Positions 8,499 through 19,353 are shown, counted from the stretch's first letter. The stretch: 64,000 nt of DNA from Aeromonas encheleia (GCF_900637545.1 NZ_LR134376.1:525501-589500); one strand, 5' to 3'. Program-made: numbers and translations. The notes: generated from the letters alone by a model not told the origin.

Positions 8499-9029
8499 AT
8501 GATGAGCAACGATCTGGATATCAAGTCGCTGGTTGCCGATCTCCGGGTGGTCAGAGTACGTTATGAACTGCCGGATACCTCGGCTTTCGTGCGTTATCAG
8601 CCCGCCTATGATGAAGACCCCAACAACCTGAAAGTGCACCACTATGATGGCGAGCTGCCGCTCTCCTACAGCGACACAGGTGCTTTCAGTCTAAAGGAGT
8701 TAGTGAACGAAATACGCTATGCCTATGTGCTGGTGCACCTGTTCCCCGACGAGAGCGCCATGAACTTCTACCTGACCGGCCTCGACACCGGCCTGGCCCA
8801 GCTCGAGTTCATCGGTGGCTCCTACGACTTCAACCGGCTCTGGATCACCAGCGGCATCTCCAATCTGGGCGTGCCCATGGCCATCTTCCTCGGCAAACGC
8901 CACGCGGTGAACGGCCAGCCTTCGGTCACCCTGGTGGATCACCGTGCCCAGGCGGCGGGCCAGATGGTCTATCGCGCCATCGGTGGTGCGGGCGAGCACG
9001 TGGGCGAAGATTTTTTCAACAATGACTAA
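8499..9029 (+). CDS. Conserved hypothetical protein in operon with BCCT transporter
   Basis: 176 residues, soluble, acidic, no signal peptide or membrane segment. I do not recognise a family. Visible features are the central stretch LVNEIRYAYVLVHLFPDESAMNFYLTG cut here only by my reading, and a C-terminus rich in Gly, Ala and His. GAGGA lies 6 bases before the ATG at 8499; the ATG at 8502 is equally possible. The stop lies 9 bp before the transporter start, so the two genes share an mRNA. Context suggests an accessory role in osmolyte uptake, but this is a guess. Confidence 0.7.
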   Translation: MMSNDLDIKSLVADLRVVRVRYELPDTSAFVRYQPAYDEDPNNLKVHHYDGELPLSYSDTGAFSLKELVNEIRYAYVLVHLFPDESAMNFYLTGLDTGLAQLEFIGGSYDFNRLWITSGISNLGVPMAIFLGKRHAVNGQPSVTLVDHRAQAAGQMVYRAIGGAGEHVGEDFFNND

Positions 9030-9038
9030 GGAGGCCCG

Positions 9039-10637
9039 ATGAGAGCAACCAAAGGGCTACTGAAGGGCCTCAACCCCACCATGGCCATGACGGCCCTCAC
9101 CGTCGTGACCCTGTTTCTGCTGTTTGGCGTGTTCGTTCCCGAGACGGCCGCCGCCTGGTTCGTCGGCGCCAAGGATCAGATCATCGCCGGCTTCAAGTGG
9201 TACTACATTCTGGTCGTCGCCCTGTTTCTGTTCTTCGCCGTCTATCTGATGTTCAGCCGTTTCGGCAGCATCCGACTGGGCGACGACGACCAGGTACCGG
9301 AGTTCGGCTACTTCGCCTGGTTCTCCATGCTGTTCAGCGCCGGCATGGGCATAGGTCTGGTGTTCTGGAGCATCGCCGAGCCCATGAATCACCTGCAGGG
9401 CAACCCTTTCATCACCGAGGGGATGACGCCGGAGGCGGCCCAGGTCGCGATGCGGCTCACCTTCTTCCACTGGGGTCTGCACCCCTGGGCCATCTATGTG
9501 ATCGTCGGCCTGTCGCTGGCCTTCTTCAGCTATCGCCGCAAGCTGCCGCTGGCGATCCGCTCGGTGCTCTATCCCATCCTGGGTGAACGGATCTACGGCT
9601 TCTGGGGCCATGCCGCCGACGTGCTGGCGGTGTTCGGCACTGTGTTCGGGGTGGCGACCTCCCTCGGCCTCGGCGTCTCTCAGATGAACACCGGTCTCAA
9701 CCAGATGTTCGGCATGGGGGTCTCGCAGAGCAACCAGCTCTGGCTCATCGGCGGCATCAGCCTGATCGCCACCCTGTCGGCGGTCTCCGGGGTGGGGCGC
9801 GGGGTCAAGCTGCTCTCCGAGCTCAACATCTGGCTCAGCGTGTTCGTGCTCGCTCTCTTCCTGGTGCTGGGCCCGACCACCTACATCCTCAACGCCTATG
9901 TGCAGAACATCGGTGACTACCTGCAGAACATCGTCAAACTGAGCTTCTGGACCAACACCGAGGCCAACGGCACCTCGGCCTGGCAATCGAGCTGGACCGC
10001 CTTCTACTGGGGCTGGTGGATAGCCTGGGCCCCCTTCGTCGGCATGTTCATCGCCCGCATTTCCAAGGGCCGCACCATCCGTGAGTTCGTGCTCGGCGTG
10101 CTGCTGGTGCCCTCCCTGCTCGGCATGTTCTGGCTCACCGTGTTTGGCGGTACTGCCATGAACCTGGAGCTGTTCGGCGGTGGCGGCGTGGTGGCTGCGG
10201 TCAACCAGGATGTGACCCTGGCGCTCTACCAGACGGTGGAACTGTTGCACTGGGACACCTTCGGCTGGATCGCCAAGGGGGTGTTGACCCTGCTGATCTG
10301 CACCTACTTCATCACCTCCAGTGACTCGGGCACGCTGGTCATCACCACCCTGCTCTCCATCGGCGATCAGGAGCCGCCCGTGCTGCACCGCGCCATCTGG
10401 GGGCTGGGCCAGGGGCTGGTAGCCGCCATCCTGCTGGTGTCCGGTGGACTGGCGGCCCTGCAGGCGGCCAGCATCATAGCTGCGCTGCCGTTCTCGTTGA
10501 TCATGCTGGCCATGTGTTATTCGCTGATGCTGGGCCTCAAGCAGGAGAGCCAGCACCAGTTCGAATACCGGCAGAACCTCAAGCGCCACGACAGCTCCTC
10601 CCACATGAGCTTGCTGGATCGCATAGGTCCGGCCTGA
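9039..10637 (+). CDS. BCCT-family betaine/carnitine/choline transporter
   Basis: 532 residues with about 12 membrane segments. BCCT hallmarks are GMGIGLVFWSIAEP in the third segment and the tryptophan-rich block FYWGWWIAWAPFVGMFIARISKGRT. The family takes up quaternary ammonium osmoprotectants with Na+ or H+. The C-terminal cytoplasmic tail is short, so osmosensing through a long tail, as in BetP, is unlikely. AGGAGG sits 4 bases before the ATG. It is the last gene of the operon divergent from the MarR-type regulator. Confidence 0.92.
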   Translation: MRATKGLLKGLNPTMAMTALTVVTLFLLFGVFVPETAAAWFVGAKDQIIAGFKWYYILVVALFLFFAVYLMFSRFGSIRLGDDDQVPEFGYFAWFSMLFSAGMGIGLVFWSIAEPMNHLQGNPFITEGMTPEAAQVAMRLTFFHWGLHPWAIYVIVGLSLAFFSYRRKLPLAIRSVLYPILGERIYGFWGHAADVLAVFGTVFGVATSLGLGVSQMNTGLNQMFGMGVSQSNQLWLIGGISLIATLSAVSGVGRGVKLLSELNIWLSVFVLALFLVLGPTTYILNAYVQNIGDYLQNIVKLSFWTNTEANGTSAWQSSWTAFYWGWWIAWAPFVGMFIARISKGRTIREFVLGVLLVPSLLGMFWLTVFGGTAMNLELFGGGGVVAAVNQDVTLALYQTVELLHWDTFGWIAKGVLTLLICTYFITSSDSGTLVITTLLSIGDQEPPVLHRAIWGLGQGLVAAILLVSGGLAALQAASIIAALPFSLIMLAMCYSLMLGLKQESQHQFEYRQNLKRHDSSSHMSLLDRIGPA

Positions 10638-10658
10638 TGCTCCAGGGCAAGGCGCGCA

Positions 10659-10693
10659 ATGAAAAAGGGGAACCGTGAGGTTCCCCTTTTTTG
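10659..10693 (+). terminator. Terminator after BCCT gene
   Basis: AAAAGGGGAACC and GGTTCCCCTTTTTT arms around GTGA. It is symmetric enough to also end the convergent mutS transcript. Confidence 0.85.
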
Positions 10694-10715
10694 TCTGTGG
10701 CGTCGGCCGGGCGGG

Positions 10716-13292
10716 TTACAGCAGCTGCTTGAGGCGATAGAGCAGATCCAGCGCCTGGCGGGGGCTCAGTTCGTCGGGCCGCACGGCCGCCAACTCGTCC
10801 ACCACCGGATGGGGCTGGGTGATCACGGACATGGGCCGCGCGCCGCTTGAGGTCTGGCTGGCATGGGCCGGGGTCGCGCTCTCCAGCTCCGCCAGCTTGT
10901 GGCGGGCCTGGCTTATCACCGATTTTGGCACCCCTGCCAGCGCCGCCACCTGCAGGCCGTAGGAGCGGCTGGCCGCCCCCTCCTGCACCGCGTGCATAAA
11001 GGCGATGGTATCGCCGTGTTCAACCGCGTCCAGATGGACGTTGGCCAGGCCATCCATCAACTCCGGCAGGCGGGTCAGCTCAAAGTAGTGGGTGGCAAAC
11101 AGGGTGTAGGCGCCGATCTTGCTCGCCAGCTGTTCGGCGCAGGCCCAGGCCAGCGACAGACCGTCGTAGGTGCTGGTGCCACGGCCGATCTCGTCCATCA
11201 GCACCAGGCTGCGGGCGGTGGCGTTGTTGAGGATGTTGGCGGTCTCGGTCATCTCCACCATGAAGGTGGATCTTCCTGATGCCAGATCATCCGACGCCCC
11301 TATGCGGGTGAAGATGCGATCGATGGGGCCGATGCGGGCGCTGTCGGCGGGCACGAAGGCCCCGATGTGGGCCAGCAGCACTATGAGGGCGGTCTGGCGC
11401 ATATAGGTGGACTTACCGCCCATGTTGGGGCCGGTGATGATCAGCATGCGCCGTGCCCGATCGAGCCGGATCGGGTTGGCGATGAAGGGATCGCTCATCA
11501 CCTGCTCCACCACCGGATGGCGGCCCGCCTCGATCAGGATCTGCTCCTCGTCGATGAGCTGCGGGCAGCGATAGTCCAGGGTCTCGGCCCGCTCCGCCAG
11601 GTTGGTCAGCACATCCAGCTCGGCGAGGGCGGCGGCGGACTCCTGCAGATCGCCGAGGTGAGGCAGCAGGTTGTCGAGCAGCTCCTCGTACAGCCGCTTC
11701 TCCAACGCCAGCGCCTGGGCCTGGGCGGTGAGCACCTTGTCCTCGTATTTTTTCAGCTCGTCGATGATGTAGCGTTCGTTGTTCTTGAGGGTCTGGCGGC
11801 GGATGTAGTGGGCCGGCACCAGCTGGCTGTTGGCGCGGCTCACTTCGATGTAGAAGCCGTGTACCCGGTTGTAGCCCACCTTGAGGGTGTTGATGCCAGT
11901 CAGCAGCCGCTCGCGCTCCTCGATGCGGGCCAGGCTGGCGGTGGCGCCGTTGGCCAGATCCCGCAGCTCGTCCAGCTCCTGGTTGAAGCCGTCGCGGATC
12001 ACGCCGCCATCGCGGATCAGCACCGGCGGCACCTCCATCACCGACCTTTCCAGCAGGTCGAGCAGCTCGGGGAAGGTGCTGGCACGCTCGGCCAGCTGTT
12101 GCACCGCCTCGTGCTGGCTGTCGGCCAGCTGGCGTTGCAGCTCGGGCAATTGCTGGAAGGCCTGGCGCAGACGGGTGAGGTCGCGCGGGCGGGCCGAGCG
12201 CAGGGCGAGGCGGGCCAACACCCGCTCCACGTCGCCGACCTGGCGCAGCAGGCTGCCGAGATCGTCATAGAGGTTCTGTTCGATCAGGCTCTGGATGGTG
12301 CTCTGGCGCCCCTTGAGGATCACCCGATCGCGGATCGGCTGGTGGATCCAGCGCTTGAGCAGGCGGCTGCCCATGGGGGTGGCGGTGCGATCCAGCACCT
12401 CGGCCAGGGTATTCTCATAGCCTCCCGCCAGGTTCTGGGTCAGCTCCAGGTTGCGGCGGGTGGCGGCATCCATGATGACCGCGTGATCCGGCTGCTCGAG
12501 GCGCACGCCGCGAATGTGGGGCAGGGCGGTGCGCTGGGTGTCTTTCACGTACTGCATCAGGCAGCCGGCGGCGCAGAGCGCGGTCTCGCTCTGCTCGACC
12601 CCGAAGCCCACCAGATCCTGGGTGCCGAACTGCTGGCACAGCAGCTTGCGGGCGGTGCCGAGCTCGAACTCCCACTCGGGACGACGGCGCAGGCCGCGGC
12701 GGCCCTCGACGTGGCGCAGGAACTCGAAGGATTCCGGGTAGAGCAGCTCGGCCGGATTGGTGCGTTGCAGCTCCGCCAGTAACGTCTCTTCCTTGTCGAA
12801 CTGGTTGATGAAGAAGCGGCCCGAGCCGATGTCCATGGTGCCGTAGCCGAAACGGCGGCCGTCGTGGTAGACGGCGGCGATCAGGTTGTCCTGGCGCTCC
12901 GAGAGCAGCGCCTCGTCGGAGACGGTGCCCGGGGTGATGATGCGGACGACCCTGCGCTCCACCGGCCCCTTGCTGGTGGCGGGATCCCCCACCTGCTCGC
13001 AGATGGCGGCGGACTCGCCGAGCTGCACCAGCTTGGCCAGGTAACCCTCGATGGCGTGATAGGGCACCCCCGCCATGGGGATGGGGTTGCCCGCCGACTG
13101 GCCGCGCTTGGTCAGGGAGATGTCGAGCAGTTGGGAGGCCTTGCGGGCATCGTCATAGAAGAGTTCGTAGAAGTCGCCCATCCGGTAGAACAGCAGGATC
13201 TCGGGATTCTCGGCCTTGAGGCCAAGGTACTGCTGCATCATGGGGGTGTGGGCGCTCAGGTTGGCGCCGGTGGCTTGGTGCTGTGCTGTCAT
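10716..13292 (-). CDS. mutS: DNA mismatch repair protein MutS
   Basis: 858 residues (E. coli 853). Recognises mismatches and small loops and recruits MutL. Visible: the mismatch-binding Phe-X-Glu in GDFYELF near residue 40, connector and lever domains, and the C-terminal ATPase with Walker [12 protein letters not shown], signature STFMVEM and [12 protein letters not shown]. The C-terminus keeps the short tetramerisation tail ([17 protein letters not shown]). I chose the ATG at 13292 because the following [10 protein letters not shown] matches the family start; the frame extends 22 codons further without support. Confidence 0.96.
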   Translation of the reverse strand: MTAQHQATGANLSAHTPMMQQYLGLKAENPEILLFYRMGDFYELFYDDARKASQLLDISLTKRGQSAGNPIPMAGVPYHAIEGYLAKLVQLGESAAICEQVGDPATSKGPVERRVVRIITPGTVSDEALLSERQDNLIAAVYHDGRRFGYGTMDIGSGRFFINQFDKEETLLAELQRTNPAELLYPESFEFLRHVEGRRGLRRRPEWEFELGTARKLLCQQFGTQDLVGFGVEQSETALCAAGCLMQYVKDTQRTALPHIRGVRLEQPDHAVIMDAATRRNLELTQNLAGGYENTLAEVLDRTATPMGSRLLKRWIHQPIRDRVILKGRQSTIQSLIEQNLYDDLGSLLRQVGDVERVLARLALRSARPRDLTRLRQAFQQLPELQRQLADSQHEAVQQLAERASTFPELLDLLERSVMEVPPVLIRDGGVIRDGFNQELDELRDLANGATASLARIEERERLLTGINTLKVGYNRVHGFYIEVSRANSQLVPAHYIRRQTLKNNERYIIDELKKYEDKVLTAQAQALALEKRLYEELLDNLLPHLGDLQESAAALAELDVLTNLAERAETLDYRCPQLIDEEQILIEAGRHPVVEQVMSDPFIANPIRLDRARRMLIITGPNMGGKSTYMRQTALIVLLAHIGAFVPADSARIGPIDRIFTRIGASDDLASGRSTFMVEMTETANILNNATARSLVLMDEIGRGTSTYDGLSLAWACAEQLASKIGAYTLFATHYFELTRLPELMDGLANVHLDAVEHGDTIAFMHAVQEGAASRSYGLQVAALAGVPKSVISQARHKLAELESATPAHASQTSSGARPMSVITQPHPVVDELAAVRPDELSPRQALDLLYRLKQLL

Positions 13293-13523
13293 GTTCTGTT
13301 CCAGAGGGTGCTCTTGCGGGCAAGCGTCTGCCGTAATGGGTCTGAATCTGGCGGCCATTCTACATGCTCAGGGCCGGATGGTGGGGAGTTATCTCTGTCT
13401 TTGGGGCGTCTGGGTCGTGCGTGGGGAGAGGGTAAAGAGGGCTGAGTTTAGTGGTGTGGTCAGCTGGGAACCCGGAGGCTAGTGCTTGTGAGGGGTTGTT
13501 AATACGCGGGAAAGAAGGGGATC

Positions 13524-13556
13524 AAAATCCCCGCCATCAGCGCGGGGATTGTGGTC
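13524..13556 (-). terminator. Terminator of the Spy/CpxP-like gene
   Basis: On the minus strand AATCCCCGC and GCGGGGATT arms are followed by TTTGAT. It lies 20 bp after the stop codon. Confidence 0.75.
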
Positions 13557-13575
13557 AGAGCGTCAGGATGAGCCC

Positions 13576-13983
13576 TCAGTACATGGCCTCGCCGCCACTC
13601 AGCATCTCGTGCAGCTTGGTTTTCTGCTCGGCGGTCAGCACCTTGCTCACTTCGAACAGGTAATGGGCGCGATAGTAGCGGGCTTCGGCCTGCACGCTGC
13701 TGATGGTTTGCAGCTGTTTCTTGGCGGCGGCCTCGTCCCACTTGCCGGTCTTGATCATGTTGACGATGACGTCCTGACCGATGGCATCGAGCTTGACCGA
13801 GCTCATGTTCTTGACTGCCTGCTCACGCAGACCCTTGATCTGTTCCACTTGTGCGGAGGAGAGGTTCAGCTCCTGTGCCAGAGTGGTCTCGCTCTGCAGC
13901 TCGGGGGCGCTTTCGGCGGCGATGGTATTGGTGGCAAAACAGATCGCCAGGGCAGCCATGGCGACTTTAAATTGATGCTTCAT
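13576..13983 (-). CDS. Spy/CpxP-like periplasmic protein (LTXXQ motif)
   Basis: 135 residues with a signal peptide ending at IAA-ESA (about residue 23). The mature part is helical and carries LNLSSAQVEQIKGLRE near the start and LTAEQKTKLHEML near the end, the paired LTxxQ-type repeats of Spy, CpxP and ZraP-like chaperones. Such proteins shield unfolded periplasmic proteins or tune Cpx signalling. No cpxRA is nearby, so which member it is cannot be settled. GGAG precedes the ATG. Confidence 0.75.
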   Translation of the reverse strand: MKHQFKVAMAALAICFATNTIAAESAPELQSETTLAQELNLSSAQVEQIKGLREQAVKNMSSVKLDAIGQDVIVNMIKTGKWDEAAAKKQLQTISSVQAEARYYRAHYLFEVSKVLTAEQKTKLHEMLSGGEAMY

Positions 13984-14211
13984 CTATTTTCTCCATTGGA
14001 ACCGCGCTCATGGCGGTGCTTGCTGATTATAGGAAGCCCCCATGTACTGAAGCTTAAGCGATGACAACTTGTTGATGTGCTGGGCGTTATGCATAAAGCC
14101 TGCGACAGCTGCTGTCCCTGGTCTGAACCGGTCGCCACGGGGGAGCTGGTTGGTTGCTCGGGGTCCGGGGCGATCGCATAATGAAGCCGGGTTTGGCCAA
14201 AGAGGGCATTG

Positions 14212-14706
14212 ATGATGGGGCTTGAGACAGAGATCGCCCGCTTATCCCGGGAGCTGGGCGAGGCGCTGACGGCGCGGGGCTGGCTGGCCGCCACGGCGGA
14301 GTCTTGCACCGGCGGCGGCGTCGCCACCGCCATCACCGACATCGCGGGCAGCTCAGGCTGGTTCGATCGGGGGTTCGTCACCTACACCAATGAGGCCAAG
14401 CAGCAGATGCTGGGGGTCAGCATCGACAACCTGCTGCGCCACGGTGCCGTCAGCGAGGCCGTGGTGCTGGAGATGGCCAGGGGCGCGCTGGCGCGCTCCG
14501 ACGCGGGGATCAGCGTCGCCATCAGCGGCATCGCCGGGCCGGGTGGCGGCAGCGACGACAAGCCGGTTGGCACCATCTGGTTCGCTTGGGCGGACAAGAG
14601 CGGGCGTCAGCACTCCTTGCTGGCCCGCTTCGACGGCGACCGGCGCCAGGTTCGCCAGCAGGCGGTCAGGCAAGCATTGTCCGGGCTGTTGGCCCTGCTC
14701 AGATAA
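14212..14706 (+). CDS. pncC: Nicotinamide-nucleotide amidase, CinA C-terminal family (PncC)
   Basis: 164 residues, a stand-alone CinA amidase domain without the N-terminal molybdopterin-like half. It deamidates nicotinamide mononucleotide to recycle pyridine nucleotides. The nucleophile region TAESCTGG and the motif SGIAGPGGG are intact. AGAGGG lies 5 bases before the ATG at 14212. It sits directly upstream of recA, as its homologue ygaD does in E. coli. Confidence 0.9.
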   Translation: MMGLETEIARLSRELGEALTARGWLAATAESCTGGGVATAITDIAGSSGWFDRGFVTYTNEAKQQMLGVSIDNLLRHGAVSEAVVLEMARGALARSDAGISVAISGIAGPGGGSDDKPVGTIWFAWADKSGRQHSLLARFDGDRRQVRQQAVRQALSGLLALLR

Positions 14707-14717
14707 ATTGGGCTTGA

Positions 14718-14737
14718 TACTGTATGAATAGACAGTA
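14718..14737. promoter_or_regulatory. LexA (SOS) box of recA
   Basis: TACTGTATGAATAGACAGTA matches the LexA consensus TACTGTATATATATACAGTA with both CTGT/ACAG half-sites intact. It starts 69 bp before the recA ATG, just after the pncC stop. Confidence 0.92.
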
Positions 14738-14786
14738 TACTTAGCCCGACTTCACTTCTTCATCACGATTCCCAGCGGAGATTGGC

Positions 14787-15848
14787 ATGGATCAGAACAA
14801 ACAGAAGGCACTGGCGGCTGCGCTGGGCCAGATTGAAAAGCAGTTCGGCAAGGGTTCAATCATGCGTCTTGGCGACAGCAAGACCATGGACATCGAAGCC
14901 ATCTCCACCGGTTCCCTCTCCCTGGACGTGGCGCTGGGCATCGGCGGCCTGCCGTGTGGTCGTATCGTCGAGATCTACGGTCCGGAATCATCTGGTAAGA
15001 CTACCCTGACCCTGCAGGTGATCGCGGAAGCCCAGAAGAAAGGCAAGGTCTGTGCCTTCATCGATGCGGAACACGCGCTGGATCCCATCTATGCCGCCAA
15101 GCTGGGCGTCAACGTCGATGATTTGCTGATCTCCCAGCCGGATACCGGTGAACAGGCGCTGGAGATCTGCGACATGCTGGTGCGCTCCAACGCGGTCGAC
15201 GTCATCATCGTCGACTCGGTGGCCGCCCTGACGCCGAAGGCGGAAATTGAAGGCGAGATGGGGGATTCCCACGTCGGTCTGCAGGCCCGCCTGATGTCCC
15301 AGGCGCTGCGCAAGCTGACCGCCAACATCAAGAACGCGAACTGCCTCTGTATCTTCATCAACCAGATCCGGATGAAGATCGGCGTCATGTTCGGCAGCCC
15401 CGAGACTACCACGGGTGGTAACGCGCTCAAGTTCTACGCCTCAGTGCGTCTCGACATTCGTCGCATCGGCGCCATCAAGGACGGCGATGAGGTGGTCGGT
15501 AACGAGACCCGCGTCAAGGTAGTCAAGAACAAGGTGGCCCCTCCCTTCAAGCAAGCCGAGTTCCAGATCTTCTACGGTGTCGGTATCTCCAAGGAGGGCG
15601 AGCTGGTGGATCTGGGGGTCAAGCACAAGCTGATCGACAAGGCCGGTGCCTGGTACAGCTACAACGGCGAGAAGATCGGTCAGGGCAAGGCCAACGTGAT
15701 GAAGCTCTTCTCCGAGAACAAGGCGATGGCGGCCGAGGTCGAAGCCAGACTGCGTGAGCTGCTGCTCTCCGGTGATGTGCCGGCCGAGAAGCCGGTGGCG
15801 GCTGACGCTGACGAGCTCGAAGCCGAAAGCGAACAAGAGTTCGAATAA
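14787..15848 (+). CDS. recA: Recombinase RecA
   Basis: 353 residues, the standard RecA length. Forms ATP-dependent filaments on single-stranded DNA for strand exchange and LexA cleavage. Walker [10 protein letters not shown] and the DNA-binding loop 2 region ([15 protein letters not shown]) are exact family motifs, and the acidic C-terminal tail (ESEQEFE) is present. Preceded by a LexA box and followed by recX across a hairpin. Confidence 0.98.
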   Translation: MDQNKQKALAAALGQIEKQFGKGSIMRLGDSKTMDIEAISTGSLSLDVALGIGGLPCGRIVEIYGPESSGKTTLTLQVIAEAQKKGKVCAFIDAEHALDPIYAAKLGVNVDDLLISQPDTGEQALEICDMLVRSNAVDVIIVDSVAALTPKAEIEGEMGDSHVGLQARLMSQALRKLTANIKNANCLCIFINQIRMKIGVMFGSPETTTGGNALKFYASVRLDIRRIGAIKDGDEVVGNETRVKVVKNKVAPPFKQAEFQIFYGVGISKEGELVDLGVKHKLIDKAGAWYSYNGEKIGQGKANVMKLFSENKAMAAEVEARLRELLLSGDVPAEKPVAADADELEAESEQEFE

Positions 15849-15852
15849 CAGG

Positions 15853-15880
15853 AAGGCCGGGCTAACCCCCGGCCTTGTCA
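15853..15880 (+). terminator. Attenuator-like hairpin between recA and recX
   Basis: Perfect 9-bp arms AAGGCCGGG (15853-15861) and CCCGGCCTT (15868-15876) with a 6-base loop and a weak T tail (GTCATTT). It lies 4 bp after the recA stop and ends 7 bases before the recX ATG, so most transcripts should stop while a minority reads into recX. Confidence 0.75.
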
Positions 15881-15883
15881 TTT

Positions 15884-16384
15884 ATGGCTGATGAATCGAT
15901 TCCCGAACCCGTCGAACCCTCGTTTGAGGAGCTGTTCGCCGCGGCCCGTACCTTTGCCATGCGCAGCCTGGCTCGCCGCGAGAGTGCCGAGTCCGAGCTG
16001 GCCGGCCGACTGCGCAGGCAGGGCTTCAACGCAGAGGTGATAGACGCGGTGCTCGACTATTGCCGCGGCTACCACTGGATCGATGACGAACGCTATGGCG
16101 CCATGGCGGTGCGGGCCGGTGCCACCAAGGGGCAGGGCCCCATCAAGATCCGCTTCGATCTGCGCCGCAAGGGGCTCAGCGATGCCCAGATAGAGACCGC
16201 ATTCGAGCAGCCTGAACTGGACTGGTTCGAACTGGCATCCGAGCTGCTGCAGCGCCGGGCCAGGGCGAGCGATCTGGGCGACTTCAAGTTGCGGATGAAG
16301 TGGCTAAAGTACCTGCTCGGGCGAGGCTTCAATCAGGATCAGGCCCGTCATGCCATCTCGGCCATGCAGGAGCGGGGCGAGTAA
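15884..16384 (+). CDS. recX: Regulatory protein RecX
   Basis: 166 residues; binds RecA filaments and limits their growth. The three-helix RecX repeats are visible: RSLARRESAESELAGRL early, then YHWIDDERYG and the region GPIKIRFDLRRKGLS. No Shine-Dalgarno sequence precedes the ATG at 15884; the hairpin occupies that place. A TTG at 15875 lies in the stem and is a less likely start. Poor initiation would fit the need for little RecX relative to RecA. Confidence 0.92.
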   Translation: MADESIPEPVEPSFEELFAAARTFAMRSLARRESAESELAGRLRRQGFNAEVIDAVLDYCRGYHWIDDERYGAMAVRAGATKGQGPIKIRFDLRRKGLSDAQIETAFEQPELDWFELASELLQRRARASDLGDFKLRMKWLKYLLGRGFNQDQARHAISAMQERGE

Positions 16385-16712
16385 CGACCCGGTTCATGCG
16401 GCCACCGCATTGCTCTGGCCGGTGTGAGAGGGAACAAGGCGATTAGCTGGCCGAATGGAGGATGCTCCAAACAAGATCCCCGGCGGTGCCTGCCGATTTA
16501 GCCCGGCGCTGGTGGGCCCTATCGCCACAAACGACACCTTTCCGCCTCTCGTTCTTCTTCCTGCCTCATGGCTCCTTTCCCCTGCTAATCTGAGAGTCCG
16601 TCCGCGATGCGTGCTTTTTCACCCATGGCGGGCCTGCGCGTTTTACTTTACCCCGCAGAAAACTTACATTAATGCGGTTAAAAGTCCGTATTCGAATCAA
16701 GCAGGATTTTCC
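16385..16712. other. Intergenic region before alaS (328 bp)
   Basis: The frame is open through much of this stretch in phase with alaS, but the added residues do not resemble AlaRS and the real start has a ribosome site. The last 100 bp turn AT-rich and probably hold the alaS promoter. I see no riboswitch, T-box or small gene. Confidence 0.5.
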
Positions 16713-19337
16713 ATGTATATGTCCACGTCAGAGTTGCGCTCAGCGTTTCTCGAGTATTTCCGCTCCCAGGGGCACCAGGTTGTCTCCTCCAGCTCGCTGG
16801 TGCCGCATAACGACCCGACCCTGCTGTTCACCAACGCAGGTATGAACCAGTTCAAGGATACCTTCCTTGGCGCCGACAAGCGTGCCTATAACCGAGCCAC
16901 CACGGCCCAGCGTTGCGTGCGGGCTGGCGGTAAGCACAATGACCTGGAAAACGTCGGCTATACCGCTCGTCACCACACCTTCTTCGAGATGCTGGGTAAC
17001 TTCAGCTTCGGTGACTATTTCAAGCAGGACGCCATCCGTTTTGCCTGGGAATTCCTGACCGGGACCCTCAAGCTGCCCAAAGAGCGCCTGCTGGTCACCG
17101 TGTATGAAACGGATGATGAAGCCTTCAACATCTGGGCAAACGAAGTGGGCGTGCCAGTCGAGCGCATCGTACGCATCGGCGACAACAAGGGCGCCCCTTT
17201 TGCCTCCGATAACTTCTGGCAGATGGGCGATACCGGTCCGTGCGGCCCCTGCACCGAGATCTTCTATGACCACGGCGATCACCTCTGGGGTGGCCCTCCC
17301 GGTTCACCGGAAGAGGACGGCGACCGTTTCATCGAGATCTGGAACGTGGTGTTCATGCAGTTCAACCGTCAGGCCGACGGCACCATGGAACCGCTGCCCC
17401 GTCCGTCTGTGGATACCGGCATGGGTCTGGAGCGCATCTCCGCCATCATGCAGGGCGTCCACTCCAACTACGAGATCGACATCTTCCAGGCGCTGATCAA
17501 GAAGGCGGCCGAGATCGTCGGCACCACAGATCTGAGCAATCAGTCCCTGCGCGTCATCGCCGACCACATCCGCTCCTGCGCCTTCCTGGTGGCCGACGGT
17601 GTCATGCCCTCCAACGAGGGCCGTGGCTATGTGCTGCGCCGCATCATCCGCCGCGCCGTGCGTCACGGCCGCAAGCTGGGCGCCACCGAGGTGTTCTTCT
17701 ACAAGCTGGCCGCCGAACTCGCGGTGCAGATGAAGGACGTAGGCCCTGAACTCATCGCCCAGCTGCCGCTGGTCGAGCGCGTGCTGCGCATCGAGGAAGA
17801 GCAGTTTGTCCGCACCCTGGATCGCGGCCTGCTGTTGCTGGAAGACGTGCTGGCGAACCTGGGTGATGCCAAGGTCATCCCGGGCGAGGTGGTGTTCAAG
17901 TTGTATGACACCTACGGCTTCCCGGCGGACTTGACCGCCGACGTGGTGCGCGAGCGCGAGATCGGCATCGACGAAGAAGGTTTCCGTGTCGAGATGGAGA
18001 AGCAGCGCGCCCGTGCGAAAGAGGCCTCCAGCTTCGGTGTGAACTACAACGAGGTGTTGAAACTCGATTTCGAGACCCCATTTACCGGTTACAAACAGCT
18101 GAGCCAAACGACTCAGGTGGTCGGCATCTACAAGGATGCGATCGAAGTGAGCGGCCTGATCGCCGGCGAAGAAGCCGTGATCGTGCTGGCCGAGACCCCC
18201 TTCTACGCCGAATCCGGTGGTCAGGTGGGCGACAGCGGTATTCTCAAGGTGGATGACGGCATCTTCGCCGTGACCGACACCCAGAAAGCGGGCAAGGCCA
18301 TCATTCACAAGGGCTATCTGGAGCTGGGTACCCTGGAGAAGGGGGCCGTGGTGGAAGCCGTGGTCGATGGGGAGCGCCGCCAGGCCGTGGCCCTGAACCA
18401 CTCGGTCACCCACCTGCTGCACGCAGCCCTGCGCCAGGCGCTGGGTGATCACGTGACCCAGAAGGGCTCGCTGGTCGGGGCCGATCGCATGCGCTTCGAC
18501 TTCTCCCACTTCGAAGGCCTGACCATGGCGACCATTCGCCGGGTTGAGGAGCTGGTCAACGCCCAGATCCGTGCCAACCACGATGTCGTCACCCAGGTGA
18601 TGGATCTGGAAGCGGCCAAGTCCGCCGGCGCCATGGCGCTGTTTGGCGAGAAATATGAAGACGATGTGCGGGTCGTGCGCATGGGTGACTACTCCACCGA
18701 GCTGTGTGGCGGTACTCATGCCAAGCGTACCGGTGACATCGGCTTCTTCAAGATCATCGCCGAGAGCGGTGTCGCCGCCGGGGTGCGCCGCATCGAGGCG
18801 GTGACCGGCAAGGGCGCCATCGACTTCATGCACCAGCTGGCAGAGCAGTTTGAAGAAGCCGCGGCCCTGGTGAAAGGGGATCAGTTCTCCATCGGCAGCA
18901 AGGTGCGCCAGCTGCTGGACAAGTCCAGGATGATGGAACGCGAGCTGGAGCAGCTCAAGGCCAAGCTGGCCGCTCAGGCCGGCAGCGACCTGCTGAGCCA
19001 GGTGGTCGAGATCAAGGGTCAGAAGGTGCTGATCGCCGCACTGGACGGGGCCGATCCCAAGTCCCTGCGCGGCATGTTGGACGAGCTGAAGAACCGGATG
19101 AAGTCCGGTGTCGTGCTGCTGGCGACCAGCAGCGATGACAAGGTCAACCTGATCGCCGGTGTGACCAACGATCTGACCGCCAAGGTGAAGGCCGGCGAGC
19201 TGGTCAACCTGGTGGCCCAGCAGGTGGGCGGCAAGGGCGGTGGTCGTCCCGACATGGCCCAGGCGGGGGGAACCCAGCCAGAAGCCGTGCCGGCGGCGCT
19301 GCAATCCGTTCACTCCTGGTTGGAAGAGCGCCTGTAA
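16713..19337 (+). CDS. alaS: Alanyl-tRNA synthetase
   Basis: 874 residues (E. coli 876). Class II synthetase charging tRNA-Ala. Motif 1 region [19 protein letters not shown] near the start, the editing domain with [12 protein letters not shown], and the zinc-binding Cys/His pair in [14 protein letters not shown] are all present; the C-terminal glycine-rich domain ends [17 protein letters not shown] chose the ATG at 16713, with AGGA 6 to 7 bases upstream; the ATG at 16719 is an alternative. Confidence 0.97.
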   Translation: MYMSTSELRSAFLEYFRSQGHQVVSSSSLVPHNDPTLLFTNAGMNQFKDTFLGADKRAYNRATTAQRCVRAGGKHNDLENVGYTARHHTFFEMLGNFSFGDYFKQDAIRFAWEFLTGTLKLPKERLLVTVYETDDEAFNIWANEVGVPVERIVRIGDNKGAPFASDNFWQMGDTGPCGPCTEIFYDHGDHLWGGPPGSPEEDGDRFIEIWNVVFMQFNRQADGTMEPLPRPSVDTGMGLERISAIMQGVHSNYEIDIFQALIKKAAEIVGTTDLSNQSLRVIADHIRSCAFLVADGVMPSNEGRGYVLRRIIRRAVRHGRKLGATEVFFYKLAAELAVQMKDVGPELIAQLPLVERVLRIEEEQFVRTLDRGLLLLEDVLANLGDAKVIPGEVVFKLYDTYGFPADLTADVVREREIGIDEEGFRVEMEKQRARAKEASSFGVNYNEVLKLDFETPFTGYKQLSQTTQVVGIYKDAIEVSGLIAGEEAVIVLAETPFYAESGGQVGDSGILKVDDGIFAVTDTQKAGKAIIHKGYLELGTLEKGAVVEAVVDGERRQAVALNHSVTHLLHAALRQALGDHVTQKGSLVGADRMRFDFSHFEGLTMATIRRVEELVNAQIRANHDVVTQVMDLEAAKSAGAMALFGEKYEDDVRVVRMGDYSTELCGGTHAKRTGDIGFFKIIAESGVAAGVRRIEAVTGKGAIDFMHQLAEQFEEAAALVKGDQFSIGSKVRQLLDKSRMMERELEQLKAKLAAQAGSDLLSQVVEIKGQKVLIAALDGADPKSLRGMLDELKNRMKSGVVLLATSSDDKVNLIAGVTNDLTAKVKAGELVNLVAQQVGGKGGGRPDMAQAGGTQPEAVPAALQSVHSWLEERL

Positions 19338-19353
19338 ACGGGCGAGGTGATCT

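Noticed and set aside
9057..10604. A 515-codon open frame opposite the BCCT gene
   Set aside because: A GC-rich shadow of a clear transporter gene; its product is an implausible His/Gln/Glu-rich sequence without any fold.
11367..12782. Plus-strand frame opposite mutS
   Set aside because: Same kind of shadow; mutS motifs are on the other strand.
16455..16712. In-frame 86-codon extension of alaS
   Set aside because: The extra residues do not resemble AlaRS, and the ATG at 16713 has a ribosome site and the family's N-terminus.
17304..19313. A 669-codon frame opposite alaS
   Set aside because: Shadow of alaS; full of His and Gln, no ribosome site, no family.
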